This document shows positions 54,237-61,767 of a stretch of DNA of 64,000 nucleotides, one piece after another. The notes beneath the pieces were generated by a model, which did no database searches, was not told the origin of the DNA, and worked only from the letters and a program-made list of their open reading frames with translations. The translations under genes were made by a program, and so were the position numbers. Position 1 is the stretch's first letter, and each line of letters begins with the position of its first letter. The stretch is from Crocinitomix sp044361315 (GTDB lineage Bacteria > Bacteroidota > Bacteroidia > Flavobacteriales_D > Crocinitomicaceae). The stretch spans positions 15,684 to 79,683 of the forward strand of contig JBIKJA010000015.1 of assembly GCA_044361315.1 (NCBI GenBank), written 5' to 3'.

Positions 54237-54760
54237 CTATTTTCCGCTGGCAATATAATAACCTTCTATCAAGGCGCAATCATCTTTAGATAAAACTACC
54301 CCTACTTTATTTCTGCCATGCGGTGGCGAATCTAATACTTGGAATAATTTAATTGTTTCTACTGTGAACAAATTTCCACTATTGTCTATACCATATTCGT
54401 AATTGAAATAGTTGGATTTTTTTACATAAAACCTAACACAATAAGCTGAAATCTGCAATGAGTGGTTCAATTAATTTCACAGAAAGAACTTCACGCGAAT
54501 CTGAAGAACTAGAAACCATCATTGGTATAAATCCAACCATGCCTAATACTGAATTAGGATATGACGTTCCTGAAACATTGTAAAGAGGGGTGGAAAATCA
54601 TCTTCAAAACATTCGTGAAACAAACCTTTAGTTCTCGTATTAGGGTTTAAAACCAAAACTTACAGTAGATTATAGCGTGTGAAACAATCTCCTCAGGACG
54701 CTCAAGTTCTTCAAAACTTGCATTAGGGGCAATGTTTTGTCAAAAGCCAAAACTGACTTG
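54237..54760 (-). pseudogene. Heavily decayed gene
   Basis: Minus-strand readings chain across frames: NASFEELERPEEIVSHAIIY near 54700, LYNVSGTSYPNSVLGMVGFI then SSDSREVLSVKLIEPLIADF at 54590-54450, and YEYGIDNSGNLFTVETIKLF then KVGVVLSKDDCALIEGYYIA to a stop at 54237. At least two frameshifts separate them. The 77-residue open frame at the 3' end is therefore part of a larger lost protein. Family not recognised. Confidence 0.5.
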
Positions 54761-54801
54761 AAGCAACATTGTGCGTTTTAAGACAGTTTCATCAATTATA
54801 A

Positions 54802-54841
54802 ATCAATAGTGTCCTGAAATAAATTTCAGGACACTATTGAT
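54802..54841. terminator. Perfect 19-bp inverted repeat, likely terminator
   Basis: Positions 54802-54820 and 54823-54841 are exact reverse complements with a two-base centre. It lies 10 bases downstream of the minus-strand gene 54852-55373 and probably ends its transcript. The stem is long for a terminator and has no strong T-run in that direction. Confidence 0.6.
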
Positions 54842-54851
54842 AATTTATAAA

Positions 54852-55373
54852 TTATTTTTTTGTGTTTGCGGCAATTTCAGGTAAAGCTGACAATCTTTCG
54901 GCAATAAAATAGAAAAAAGAAATAATTAAAAACCCTACTACTGGCCCTAGAATTATTGCGATTGGGCCACCTGGAATCATCCGTCCAAGTTCGCTAAATA
55001 TAGCAATAAGCCCACCTATGACACCGATTACTGTGCAGATTGTTGCAATTATTTCTCCAATTGTTCTGATGAAAATTGAAAAGATGGCACTTACAACAAA
55101 TCTAGAATCAGGAGTTTCTTTAATAGTTGTAGCTCTAAACCAACAAATTTGGAAAACCATCCAACCAGTAAAAGCAGAAGATAGGAAAAAGAGAATTGTC
55201 CAAATATCAACCCCAGCGTCTAGTGCCTGATAACCAAAAAACAGCCCACCCAATAAACTTGCAACAGCAAATAAACCTAAGAACAAACGAAATCCAAGTT
55301 TGATCATGTGTCCATCACTCAATTTAGATAAAATTGGATGACATAAATTAAAAAAAATGTTGTTTGTATTCAT
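54852..55373 (-). CDS. Integral membrane protein of unknown function
   Basis: The 173-residue protein has four or five helices (FRLFLGLFAVASLLGGLFFG, IWTILFFLSSAFTGWMVFQI, IIATICTVIGVIGGLIAIFS, PIAIILGPVVGFLIISFFYF). It has a Pro/Gly-rich turn between the last two and a cytoplasmic polar tail. No family was recognised with confidence. It is an inner-membrane protein, monocistronic, followed by a long inverted repeat. Confidence 0.75.
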   Translation of the reverse strand: MNTNNIFFNLCHPILSKLSDGHMIKLGFRLFLGLFAVASLLGGLFFGYQALDAGVDIWTILFFLSSAFTGWMVFQICWFRATTIKETPDSRFVVSAIFSIFIRTIGEIIATICTVIGVIGGLIAIFSELGRMIPGGPIAIILGPVVGFLIISFFYFIAERLSALPEIAANTKK

Positions 55374-55508
55374 AATAAAAAAATTTAATTAATAAAAGTT
55401 AGGTGCCAAGATAGTATTAAAATATAAATATACAAGAAATACAAAAAAAAATTATTTAATAAATAAGTATGGGGGAGGAAAGATTAAATTAATTTTACTA
55501 AATTAAAA

Positions 55509-55813
55509 ATGAGATTATTACCTTTTTTTTCTGTTTGCCGTTTCTTGTAAAAAAGGACAAGCGGATTTTGTTTTAAAAGAAACTATCACTGATTTAACTT
55601 TTAATCAAAATCTCAATGGAGCCAAAATTAAATTTTATAAACAGTCTGTTTTTTAGTTTTAACAACAAAAGAATATAATATCAGGAACTATTCAACCAAA
55701 GCGATAGCATGGGTAAAACTCGTATTCATCAATTCAAGTCCAATGATTGGGGATCAATTAAAATTAAATGGTAGGATTACGGTGAAGACTTTAAAATTAA
55801 AGAAGTTACCTAA
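55509..55813 (+). pseudogene. Decayed lipoprotein gene
   Basis: ATG 55509 gives MRLLPFFF, and a one-base shift continues LFAVSCKKGQADFVLKETIT (a lipobox) and DLTFNQNLNGAKIKFYKQ to a stop. Further on, one frame reads ELFNQSDSMGKTRIHQFKSN and DWGSIKIKW, then TAG, then DYGEDFKIKEVT to a TAA at 55811-55813. The pieces make a coherent ~100-residue lipoprotein with at least one frameshift in the T-run and two stop codons. Confidence 0.55.
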
Positions 55814-55887
55814 AGCGAAGGCTGTTAACCTCATTTGTTAAATTTGAACTTTTACCCTAGCTGCGTGTTTAACTTTAAAGACGCGTC

Positions 55888-56346
55888 ATGTTTATTCGAC
55901 TAATAATTTTCTTGCTCATCAATTTCGCTGCCTTGGCTATTGGTGGTTTATCTACTGGTGGCGCAGTTTCTGAAACTTGGTACCTTACTTTAAACAAAGC
56001 TCCTTGGACTCCTCCAGGATGGGTTTTTGGTGCAGTTTGGACGAGTATTATGGTTTGTTTTTCGTTTTTTATGGCGAAAATGTGGGAAATCTCCCAACAC
56101 AAAACCATGCTTTTACTTCTTTTTTCGGTGCAATGGATCTTAAATGTAGGTTGGAATCCGCTCTTTTTTAGTATGCATTTGGTTTTACTTTCACTAATTG
56201 TTATTGTTCTGCTGACAGGTTTAGTTGGTTTCTTCTTTTTTTCATCCTTTCAAAAATCAAAGCTTGTTTCGCTTTTGGTCTTACCTTATTTTATTTGGTT
56301 GATGATTGCAAGTTCATTAAATGCCTATATTTACTTGTATAATTAA
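55888..56346 (+). CDS. TspO/MBR-family membrane protein
   Basis: The 152-residue protein has five helices and the TspO/MBR signature: WYLTLNKAPWTPPGWVFGAV with the conserved W-x-P-P motif, VQWILNVGWNPLFFSMHLVL (W-x-x-N-x-x-W), and a final LPYFIWLMIASSLNAYIYLY. TspO proteins bind tetrapyrroles and act in oxidative or light stress. It lies 3 bases upstream of a haem-binding protein gene, so the two are probably one operon with a tetrapyrrole theme. Confidence 0.93.
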   Translation: MFIRLIIFLLINFAALAIGGLSTGGAVSETWYLTLNKAPWTPPGWVFGAVWTSIMVCFSFFMAKMWEISQHKTMLLLLFSVQWILNVGWNPLFFSMHLVLLSLIVIVLLTGLVGFFFFSSFQKSKLVSLLVLPYFIWLMIASSLNAYIYLYN

Positions 56347-56349
56347 TGC

Positions 56350-56682
56350 ATGAATTGGAAAGTAATTACATTTTTTGGGGTGATTTTTACCTGCCTTATG
56401 TTATGGTCTTTTGATCATCCTGCGCTGTTTACTTCTGTTTATCAAGATAATCCAGCCCAAGTTCAAGACAAGGCTTTTGAGGTTTTAGAAAATAAATGCA
56501 ATGAATGTCATCGGTTAAAAAAGCCTGAATTTGTGTTCATTAAAACAAATATGAACGAATTTGCGCCGCTAATTTACGCCCAAGTTTTTGTGAAAAAAAA
56601 GATGCCAAAAGGAAAAGATTATCCCTTATCAATAGCCGATAAAACAGCCTTAACGATTTGGTTAGAATCGCTCTTAAAATAA
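56350..56682 (+). CDS. Haem-binding (cytochrome c-like) exported protein
   Basis: The 110-residue protein has an N-terminal membrane helix (VITFFGVIFTCLMLWSF) and one CxxCH motif (CNECH, Cys50-His54). Downstream methionines in KKKMPKGKDYPL could supply the distal haem ligand. It resembles the small haem-binding domain proteins of Bacteroidota. It lies 3 bases after tspO. It may accept haem or electrons in the periplasm. Confidence 0.82.
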   Translation: MNWKVITFFGVIFTCLMLWSFDHPALFTSVYQDNPAQVQDKAFEVLENKCNECHRLKKPEFVFIKTNMNEFAPLIYAQVFVKKKMPKGKDYPLSIADKTALTIWLESLLK

Positions 56683-56687
56683 AGTAA

Positions 56688-57278
56688 TTAGGCTTTTCGT
56701 AACACCAATGTTGACATGGACCGCAAATTTTCAACCAAGGTTGATTTTAGGGGTTCGATTTGGTGGAAGTTAAATTCGCTCTTTATTTTCGCGAAAAGAT
56801 CTTGCGTTAGCAAAAATCGTTCTGATCCATCGGCCAATAAATAGCGGCCTTGACCAAGTGAAGTGTAATTTTTTGGCAACCCAAAATCGCTAGTCATTCG
56901 CACAAATAAAATTCCATCTGGTTTTAATACACGGGCTAATTCGCTTACCATGGTTATAAAATGATCAGTAGATTTAGCAAAATGTAAAACCGCACTACAA
57001 ATGACAAAATCAAATTTTTCGGATGAATAGGGTAAATTTTCGAGCGCGGCAACGGTAAGTTTTTCTGGATTGATCTCTGTTCTTGCCGCCGCCTCGTTCA
57101 GGGCCTCTTCAGAAATATCGCAGCCAAACACTTCAAACCCTGCTTGAACAAACCAATTCATATTTCGCCCACTTCCGCAGCCTGCATCAAAAATCACAGC
57201 AGAAGTATTGATGACATTTTTTAATAATTGATCGATTAAATAAATGTCTAGTCCTTGCAGGTCTTTTAATGAATTCAT
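56688..57278 (-). CDS. SAM-dependent class I methyltransferase
   Basis: The 196-residue protein has the Rossmann methyltransferase motifs: motif I VIFDAGCGSGRNMNWFVQ, the acidic loop FGCDISEEALNEAA, and FDFVICSAVLHFAKSTDHF (motif IV). The substrate-binding C-terminus gives no clue to the substrate. It starts inside the end of tadA (4-base overlap), so the two are co-translated. A role in tRNA or small-molecule methylation is possible but not shown. Confidence 0.88.
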   Translation of the reverse strand: MNSLKDLQGLDIYLIDQLLKNVINTSAVIFDAGCGSGRNMNWFVQAGFEVFGCDISEEALNEAAARTEINPEKLTVAALENLPYSSEKFDFVICSAVLHFAKSTDHFITMVSELARVLKPDGILFVRMTSDFGLPKNYTSLGQGRYLLADGSERFLLTQDLFAKIKSEFNFHQIEPLKSTLVENLRSMSTLVLRKA

Positions 57279-57712
57279 CGCTTTTTTTCGAAAAATGATT
57301 TTAACAACTGTACTGATTCTTCTTCTAATAAGCCTTTATGAATGGTTGTTTTGGGATGGTAAATCACCTCATCATCGAATTTTTTTTGGAGGTCAAAAGC
57401 TCCAAAAACCACCCTGTCGATTTGCGACCAAGCCAAAGCTCCTGCACACATTGCACAAGGTTCGAGGGTGACGTATAACGTGCATTTTTTAAGGTATTTT
57501 GCGCCTAAAAATTCACTTGCCGCAGTAATCGCTTGCATTTCAGCATGGGCGGTAACATCCGTCAATTGTTCGGTTAAATTGTGTGCTCGCGCAATGATAG
57601 TTCGATTTAAAACAATGACTGCACCAACGGGTACTTCGTTTTTGTGAAATGCTGTTTCGGCCTCCTTTAAGGCTTCTTTCATGAAATATTCGTCTGTATA
57701 AATCGCAATCAT
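57275..57712 (-). CDS. tadA: tRNA-specific adenosine deaminase
   Basis: TadA converts the wobble adenosine 34 of tRNA-Arg(ACG) to inosine. The 145-residue protein has the zinc motifs HAE (His56, Glu58) and PCAMC (Cys86, Cys89), and the N-terminal EALKEAETAFHKNEVPVGAV. CMP/cytosine deaminases are relatives, but the PCAMCAGAL form and size favour TadA. It precedes a methyltransferase gene in an apparent two-gene operon. Confidence 0.93.
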   Translation of the reverse strand: MIAIYTDEYFMKEALKEAETAFHKNEVPVGAVIVLNRTIIARAHNLTEQLTDVTAHAEMQAITAASEFLGAKYLKKCTLYVTLEPCAMCAGALAWSQIDRVVFGAFDLQKKFDDEVIYHPKTTIHKGLLEEESVQLLKSFFEKKR

Positions 57713-57783
57713 TTTGTTTTTGCCCCAAAGGAATTGTTTAACGTAAAAATTTACCGCAAATTTCCGTATTTAATTCCAAAAAA

Positions 57784-58218
57784 ATGCGTTATAAAACGAT
57801 TTTTACTTTTTTTAAGTTAGCTTCGGGGCTCAAGGAAGTGCTCAATCTGATACAAACAATTACAAACACAGTATTAGACTCTACGCTGGATTGGCTTATG
57901 CCTAGGTTTTTCCTACCCGTTTTGAACGAATATCGTTGGTTTTCATGTTACTGGTATTCCTGTTTTGGAAATCATTCTCGTTAGGAGCGATATACGAATA
58001 TTGATCCTCTTAATTCTTTCGATGAAAAAGAATTTTCTTATTATTCTGCTGTCGGTGTTGGTATTCGGGTGAATTTTTTGCACGTCTTAGATTTTAATTT
58101 GTAAGCAGGCTATGGCGTTGGTTTTGCACGTTCTGGACCTACCCCATATTACACCAATCCAAGTTAAAATGACAATACAACTATAGCTGGTGGCGCTGGT
58201 TTGTCTTTTCATTTTTAA
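57784..58218 (+). pseudogene. Decayed outer-membrane beta-barrel protein
   Basis: ATG 57784 starts MRYKTIFTFF, then a shifted frame reads SFGAQGSAQSDTNNYKHSIR and LYAGLAYA to a stop, with FPTRFERISLVFM beyond it. The far end, in a third frame, reads EFSYYSAVGVGIRVNFLHVL, stop, AGYGVGFARSGPTPYYTNPS, stop, then GGAGLSFHF and TAA at 58216-58218. Signal peptide, alternating beta strands and a terminal Phe are hallmarks of an 8-stranded OMP barrel. It has at least two frameshifts and three stops. Confidence 0.55.
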
Positions 58219-58316
58219 TGTTTCTTTTAGCTATTTAGGAACCGTTTAAGTTTTGTTTTGTCTCGCTTTGGTACTACAAAAAACGTGTTCAAAAGCTTAG
58301 AATTCTAATTTGTTTT

Positions 58317-58324
58317 TATATTTG
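58317..58324 (+). promoter_or_regulatory. -7 element TATATTTG of the porin gene
   Basis: TATATTTG fits TAnnTTTG and lies 24 bases before the ATG at 58349. No clear -33 TTG was found at the expected spacing. Confidence 0.5.
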
Positions 58325-58348
58325 ATTTTTTAAACTAATATTGGAACA

Positions 58349-59623
58349 ATGCTTAAATTCTTTTTTATTCTGGCGCTTAGCACCACCTCTTTTTTCGCTA
58401 TGTCTCAGTCTGATTCCACACGCGTTTTAGATTTGGGGTTGGAATTTAGGCCACGATTTGAATTTCGCGACGGGTATCGCACATTGACTGCTGACTCGTT
58501 AAAACCAGCAACCTTTGTTTCTCAGCGATCACGCTTAAATTTAAACTTCACTCAACGTAAATATACCTTTGTTTTCTCAGCACAAGATGTCCGTACTTTT
58601 GGAGAAAATGGTTCGTCCACACCAAGTTCAGGAATTGGTGTTTTTGAGTCGTATGCTTCTTTTCCTCTTTCCGATCAGTGGAATATTACAATCGGTAGGC
58701 AAGGCATTGAACTCGACAATGGTCGTTTATTTTCTCAAGCGAATTGGAATCAATATTCTAAATCGCATGATGGATTTAGAATAAATTATACTGCACCAAA
58801 ACTGACCAATGAACTTCTTTTTTTTTACAACCAAGTTGGCGCTCCTGTTTTTGGTAACACATATAGTCTTAATTTTTACACCTATTTAGCCGTACAATAT
58901 GCCGAATATAAGGCAACTGACCGTTGGGATTTTAAATTATTAAATACTGTAGATGGTTACGCTGGCTTAATGAATAAAAATGTAATTTATGGTAGAGGTA
59001 CTTCGGGCGGAAGAATGACGTATAATGGGGACTTATTTCAAGCAACTATTGCCGCTTATTATCAATACGGCCGTGATAACTCAGGCAAACAACTTTCCGC
59101 TTATTACTTACAACCAGAAATCGGATTTAAGAAGAAAAAATTTAATGCTCAATTAGGAATGGAATATGTAAGTGGTGATAATCCCGCAACACCTTCGAAT
59201 AGAAATAATTCCTTTTCTGTGCTTTACGGTGTGGCGTTTAAATTTATGGGACACATGGATTACTTCACTACATTCCCACAAGATGTTGGCGGTGCTGGAC
59301 TTATTAATCCGTATTTGTTTTTAGAGTACAAACTTTCAAAAAAATGGAGACTTAAGTTAGAGTCTCATGCCTTTTTGCTGCAAAACACATTGTATAATAA
59401 CCTTGGTGAAACCTTAAATCCATACCTAGGTATAGAGGCAGATGTGGTAATTAAATACACGATTTCGAACGAATTGTTTTTTGATTTTGGTTTATCAGCA
59501 ATGTCTGCAAGCTCCACAATGGGTGAAATTAAAACGGGTGATTATACAAAAATTCCTGTTTATTCGTACTTAATGTTCACGTGGCGACCAACCTTGTTTC
59601 ATAGCGTTCAAAAAATAGATTAA
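58349..59623 (+). CDS. Outer-membrane porin-like beta barrel (alginate-export-like)
   Basis: The 424-residue protein has a signal peptide (MLKFFFILALSTTSFFAMSQ) and many alternating amphipathic strands (FVSQRSRLNLNFTQRKYTFV, WNITIGRQGIELDNGRLFSQ, WDFKLLNTVDGYAGLM). This fits a 16-18-stranded barrel of the alginate_exp/OprD-like type. The conserved 'R-x-G-R-Q' strand after the first turn and the final MFTWRPTLFH strand support it. It lies 142 bases before the ECF-like gene of the proposed oxyanion import module and may be the outer-membrane channel for it. Alternatively it is an unrelated sugar-acid porin. Confidence 0.75.
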   Translation: MLKFFFILALSTTSFFAMSQSDSTRVLDLGLEFRPRFEFRDGYRTLTADSLKPATFVSQRSRLNLNFTQRKYTFVFSAQDVRTFGENGSSTPSSGIGVFESYASFPLSDQWNITIGRQGIELDNGRLFSQANWNQYSKSHDGFRINYTAPKLTNELLFFYNQVGAPVFGNTYSLNFYTYLAVQYAEYKATDRWDFKLLNTVDGYAGLMNKNVIYGRGTSGGRMTYNGDLFQATIAAYYQYGRDNSGKQLSAYYLQPEIGFKKKKFNAQLGMEYVSGDNPATPSNRNNSFSVLYGVAFKFMGHMDYFTTFPQDVGGAGLINPYLFLEYKLSKKWRLKLESHAFLLQNTLYNNLGETLNPYLGIEADVVIKYTISNELFFDFGLSAMSASSTMGEIKTGDYTKIPVYSYLMFTWRPTLFHSVQKID

Positions 59624-59630
59624 AGACGAT

Positions 59631-59670
59631 CATGCTGCCCTTTCCGACGAAGAACCTCGGATTAGCAGCA
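59631..59670 (+). promoter_or_regulatory. Possible structured leader element before the ECF-like gene
   Basis: TGCTGC (59633-59638) pairs with GCAGCA (59665-59670), and inside it CCGA (59644-59647) pairs with TCGG (59657-59660). The element lies just after the porin stop. It could be a weak terminator or, if transcription reads through, a regulatory RNA. It does not resemble the known Moco riboswitch closely enough to claim one. Confidence 0.35.
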
Positions 59671-59708
59671 AATCACATGCTAAGCGACGAATTAAATTTT
59701 CGCTAAAA

Positions 59709-59741
59709 TTGGCGTAATCAATAATATTTAATGTACTTTTG
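59709..59741 (+). promoter_or_regulatory. Promoter TTG-N22-TACTTTTG of the ECF/Mos genes
   Basis: TTG (59709-59711) and TACTTTTG (59734-59741) are consistent with the local promoter consensus. The TTG start at 59766 follows after 24 bases. This would give the transport and storage genes their own promoter, separate from the porin. Confidence 0.5.
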
Positions 59742-59765
59742 AAAATTAGACTTTAAGCAACTAAT

Positions 59766-60941
59766 TTGAAAGATATTTTTAAAATACTTTATATTATTTT
59801 AGCTGGAATTGGCGTGTTTTTCATTACCAATTTGCTCGTCTTAATTGGAATTATTTGCTTCCATCTACTTCTTTATTTTTTAATTAAAAACCCACAAAAA
59901 AGTCTTCGTTTTTTATTGCGAATCAAATGGTTTGTTCTTATTATTTTCCTTGGCAACGCATTTGTTGGTGAAAACGATCTCGTTTTGTTAAATATTGAAA
60001 AGTGGGGATGGACACTTGCCATGAGTTATGACGGCATCGTCACCGGCGGAATGATGTGCGGCCGCTTGATCAGTATGATCATGATTACGCAAATCGTTCG
60101 TTTTTCTATGCCGCGTGAGGCTTTCATAAAGGGCCTATCTGGCTTAGGTTTAAGTAAATCTTCGGCAGAAATAATTGATACGATTATGGATATTGTTGGT
60201 TCAGAAAACGCATCCGCCGAAATGAGTCAAGGAAATGGTAAAGGAGGAGGAAACGGCGGAGGCAAAGGTGGAGGAAATGGTAAAAATAATAGCGACACAG
60301 CACAAGAATCAGAGCAACAAGATCAAGCCATTTGGGTCGTTTTAAAAGGACGTGTTGGAAATATTCCAAAAAAATTAATTACTCGACTTGAGTTTGCGTC
60401 AAGTAAATTTGTCAACAACCCAAATGCAACCATTGGATCGGCGGCTCTCGCAGTAACCTTAATTCGCATGGTAAAAATTGCTCCCGGTTTGCCAATTGCA
60501 CCAGGTCATAAAAACATTCTATCTTTCCCCGTATTTATTTATGGAATAGATAAAACCAAAAAGCCGTTTGCAGGCGTTCAAATTGGTCTCATCTCCGGTA
60601 TTCTTCACTTTTCAATGGGTTTTGGAAAATATGGAGCGCTGTCTATTTTAGAATTTGTTATTGTTGGACTCGTAATTGATTTAATGTTTAAACTTCCGAT
60701 AAAAAAAACAAATTTGATTTTTTTAATGTTGATTGGCGCGCTTGCTGGCGCGGCGAAAGTTTCATTTGAAGTGCTGATGCTCTATTTGTTTTTACCAAAA
60801 GACGAAGAACTATCCGCCTTTTTATTAATTTTATCCTGCTTACCTTTAATCATAATGCAACTTTTATTTGGTATAGGTTCGGGATTTATTTCAAAAGCCA
60901 TCTTAAAAAATAACAATAATGAACAACGAATTAATTCGTGA
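59766..60941 (+). CDS. Fused ECF-type transporter T and S components with Gly-rich linker
   Basis: The 391-residue inner-membrane protein has two halves. Residues 1 to ~150 resemble EcfT/CbiQ: several helices, then DGIVTGGMMCGRLISMIMIT and REAFIKGLSGLGLSKSSAEI, the 'G-x-L-x-x-x-x-x-R ... P-x-x-x-x-x-x-L-x-x-L-G-L' layout. Residues ~200 to 380 resemble an S component (KPFAGVQIGLISGILHFSMG, FVIVGLVIDLMFKLP). Between them lies a Gly/Lys/Asn-rich linker from residue 156. No Walker ATPase is in the protein or nearby. The gene starts with TTG 59766 and overlaps the mosA-like gene by 23 bases. Assignment of both halves is from pattern recognition only. Confidence 0.6.
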   Translation: MKDIFKILYIILAGIGVFFITNLLVLIGIICFHLLLYFLIKNPQKSLRFLLRIKWFVLIIFLGNAFVGENDLVLLNIEKWGWTLAMSYDGIVTGGMMCGRLISMIMITQIVRFSMPREAFIKGLSGLGLSKSSAEIIDTIMDIVGSENASAEMSQGNGKGGGNGGGKGGGNGKNNSDTAQESEQQDQAIWVVLKGRVGNIPKKLITRLEFASSKFVNNPNATIGSAALAVTLIRMVKIAPGLPIAPGHKNILSFPVFIYGIDKTKKPFAGVQIGLISGILHFSMGFGKYGALSILEFVIVGLVIDLMFKLPIKKTNLIFLMLIGALAGAAKVSFEVLMLYLFLPKDEELSAFLLILSCLPLIIMQLLFGIGSGFISKAILKNNNNEQRINS

Positions 60942-61767
60942 TAACGACAAAGAAAAAGGTCGTACACATTTAGATTCCCGCTTTATGCGGGAGTCATTGG
61001 TAGATCGAGCTGTTCTATCTACAGCCGAAGTAATTGACGAAATTGCAATTCTACCCTATTTAGACGTGATTAGTATTGGTGGAAAAAGTATAATCGACCG
61101 TGGTAAATCTGCTGTATTTCCATTAATTGAAGAACTCCTTACACTTGTAGGTAAATTTAAATTTGCTGTTGGGGTTACTGGTGGTGTTCGTGTAAAACAC
61201 GCCATGGCAATTGGTTTGGATTTTGGTTTGCCTGTTGGTGGTTTAGCAATGATTGTTGGGGCAAACGAAGAACAAAATGCAAATATGATGTATTCGTTAA
61301 TGGCGAAACACGGTGCCGTGCGCGTACCTAAAGATAATTATGCCGATTTACCGCATTATTTGGTCGATAATATGATTCCTATTCTAACCTTAAATCCACC
61401 ACATCACTATTGGGAAAAACCACCCCGTAAAGGAGTTTTGCCGGAAAGTGGCGCTGACTTTGGTGCTTACATGACCGCAGAAGGTATGGGCTCTCGCTCT
61501 ATGATTTTTGTGAAAGATCAAGATGGCTTGTATGATAAAGATCCAGAAAAACATGCCGACGCAAAACATATCGAACGCATCTCTGCACAAGAAATTTTAG
61601 CTGGTGATTTTGAAGATTTGATTATTGACCGGATGGTGATTGAAATGTTAGCTAAAGCGAGACATTTGAAAGAAATTCATATCGTAAATGGATTAAAACC
61701 GGGAAATATCGTAAAGGCAATTAATGGTCAAAATGGTGGAACAATAATTTACAAAAAAGAAGCATGA
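60919..61767 (+). CDS. mosA: Molybdenum storage protein alpha-subunit-like
   Basis: The 282-residue protein has the amino-acid-kinase fold of the MoSto alpha subunit. It shows SIGGKSIIDRGKSAVFPLIE (residues 52 on), GVTGGVRVKHAMAIGLDFGL, and NPPHHYWEKPP with His162/His163 where MosA has its cluster-binding histidine region. VKDQDGLYDKDP and IVNGLKPGNIVKAINGQNGG follow. In Azotobacter, MosA3B3 binds ATP and stores molybdate as polyoxo-clusters in its cavity. PyrH is a relative but shorter and unpaired. The gene overlaps the ECF-like gene by 23 bases and the beta-like gene by 4. Confidence 0.72.
   Translation: MNNELIRDNDKEKGRTHLDSRFMRESLVDRAVLSTAEVIDEIAILPYLDVISIGGKSIIDRGKSAVFPLIEELLTLVGKFKFAVGVTGGVRVKHAMAIGLDFGLPVGGLAMIVGANEEQNANMMYSLMAKHGAVRVPKDNYADLPHYLVDNMIPILTLNPPHHYWEKPPRKGVLPESGADFGAYMTAEGMGSRSMIFVKDQDGLYDKDPEKHADAKHIERISAQEILAGDFEDLIIDRMVIEMLAKARHLKEIHIVNGLKPGNIVKAINGQNGGTIIYKKEA

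Noticed and set aside
59624..59765. Molybdenum cofactor riboswitch upstream of the ECF-like gene
   Set aside because: The spacer is short and only one small nested stem is visible. The multi-stem Moco motif is not recognisable.
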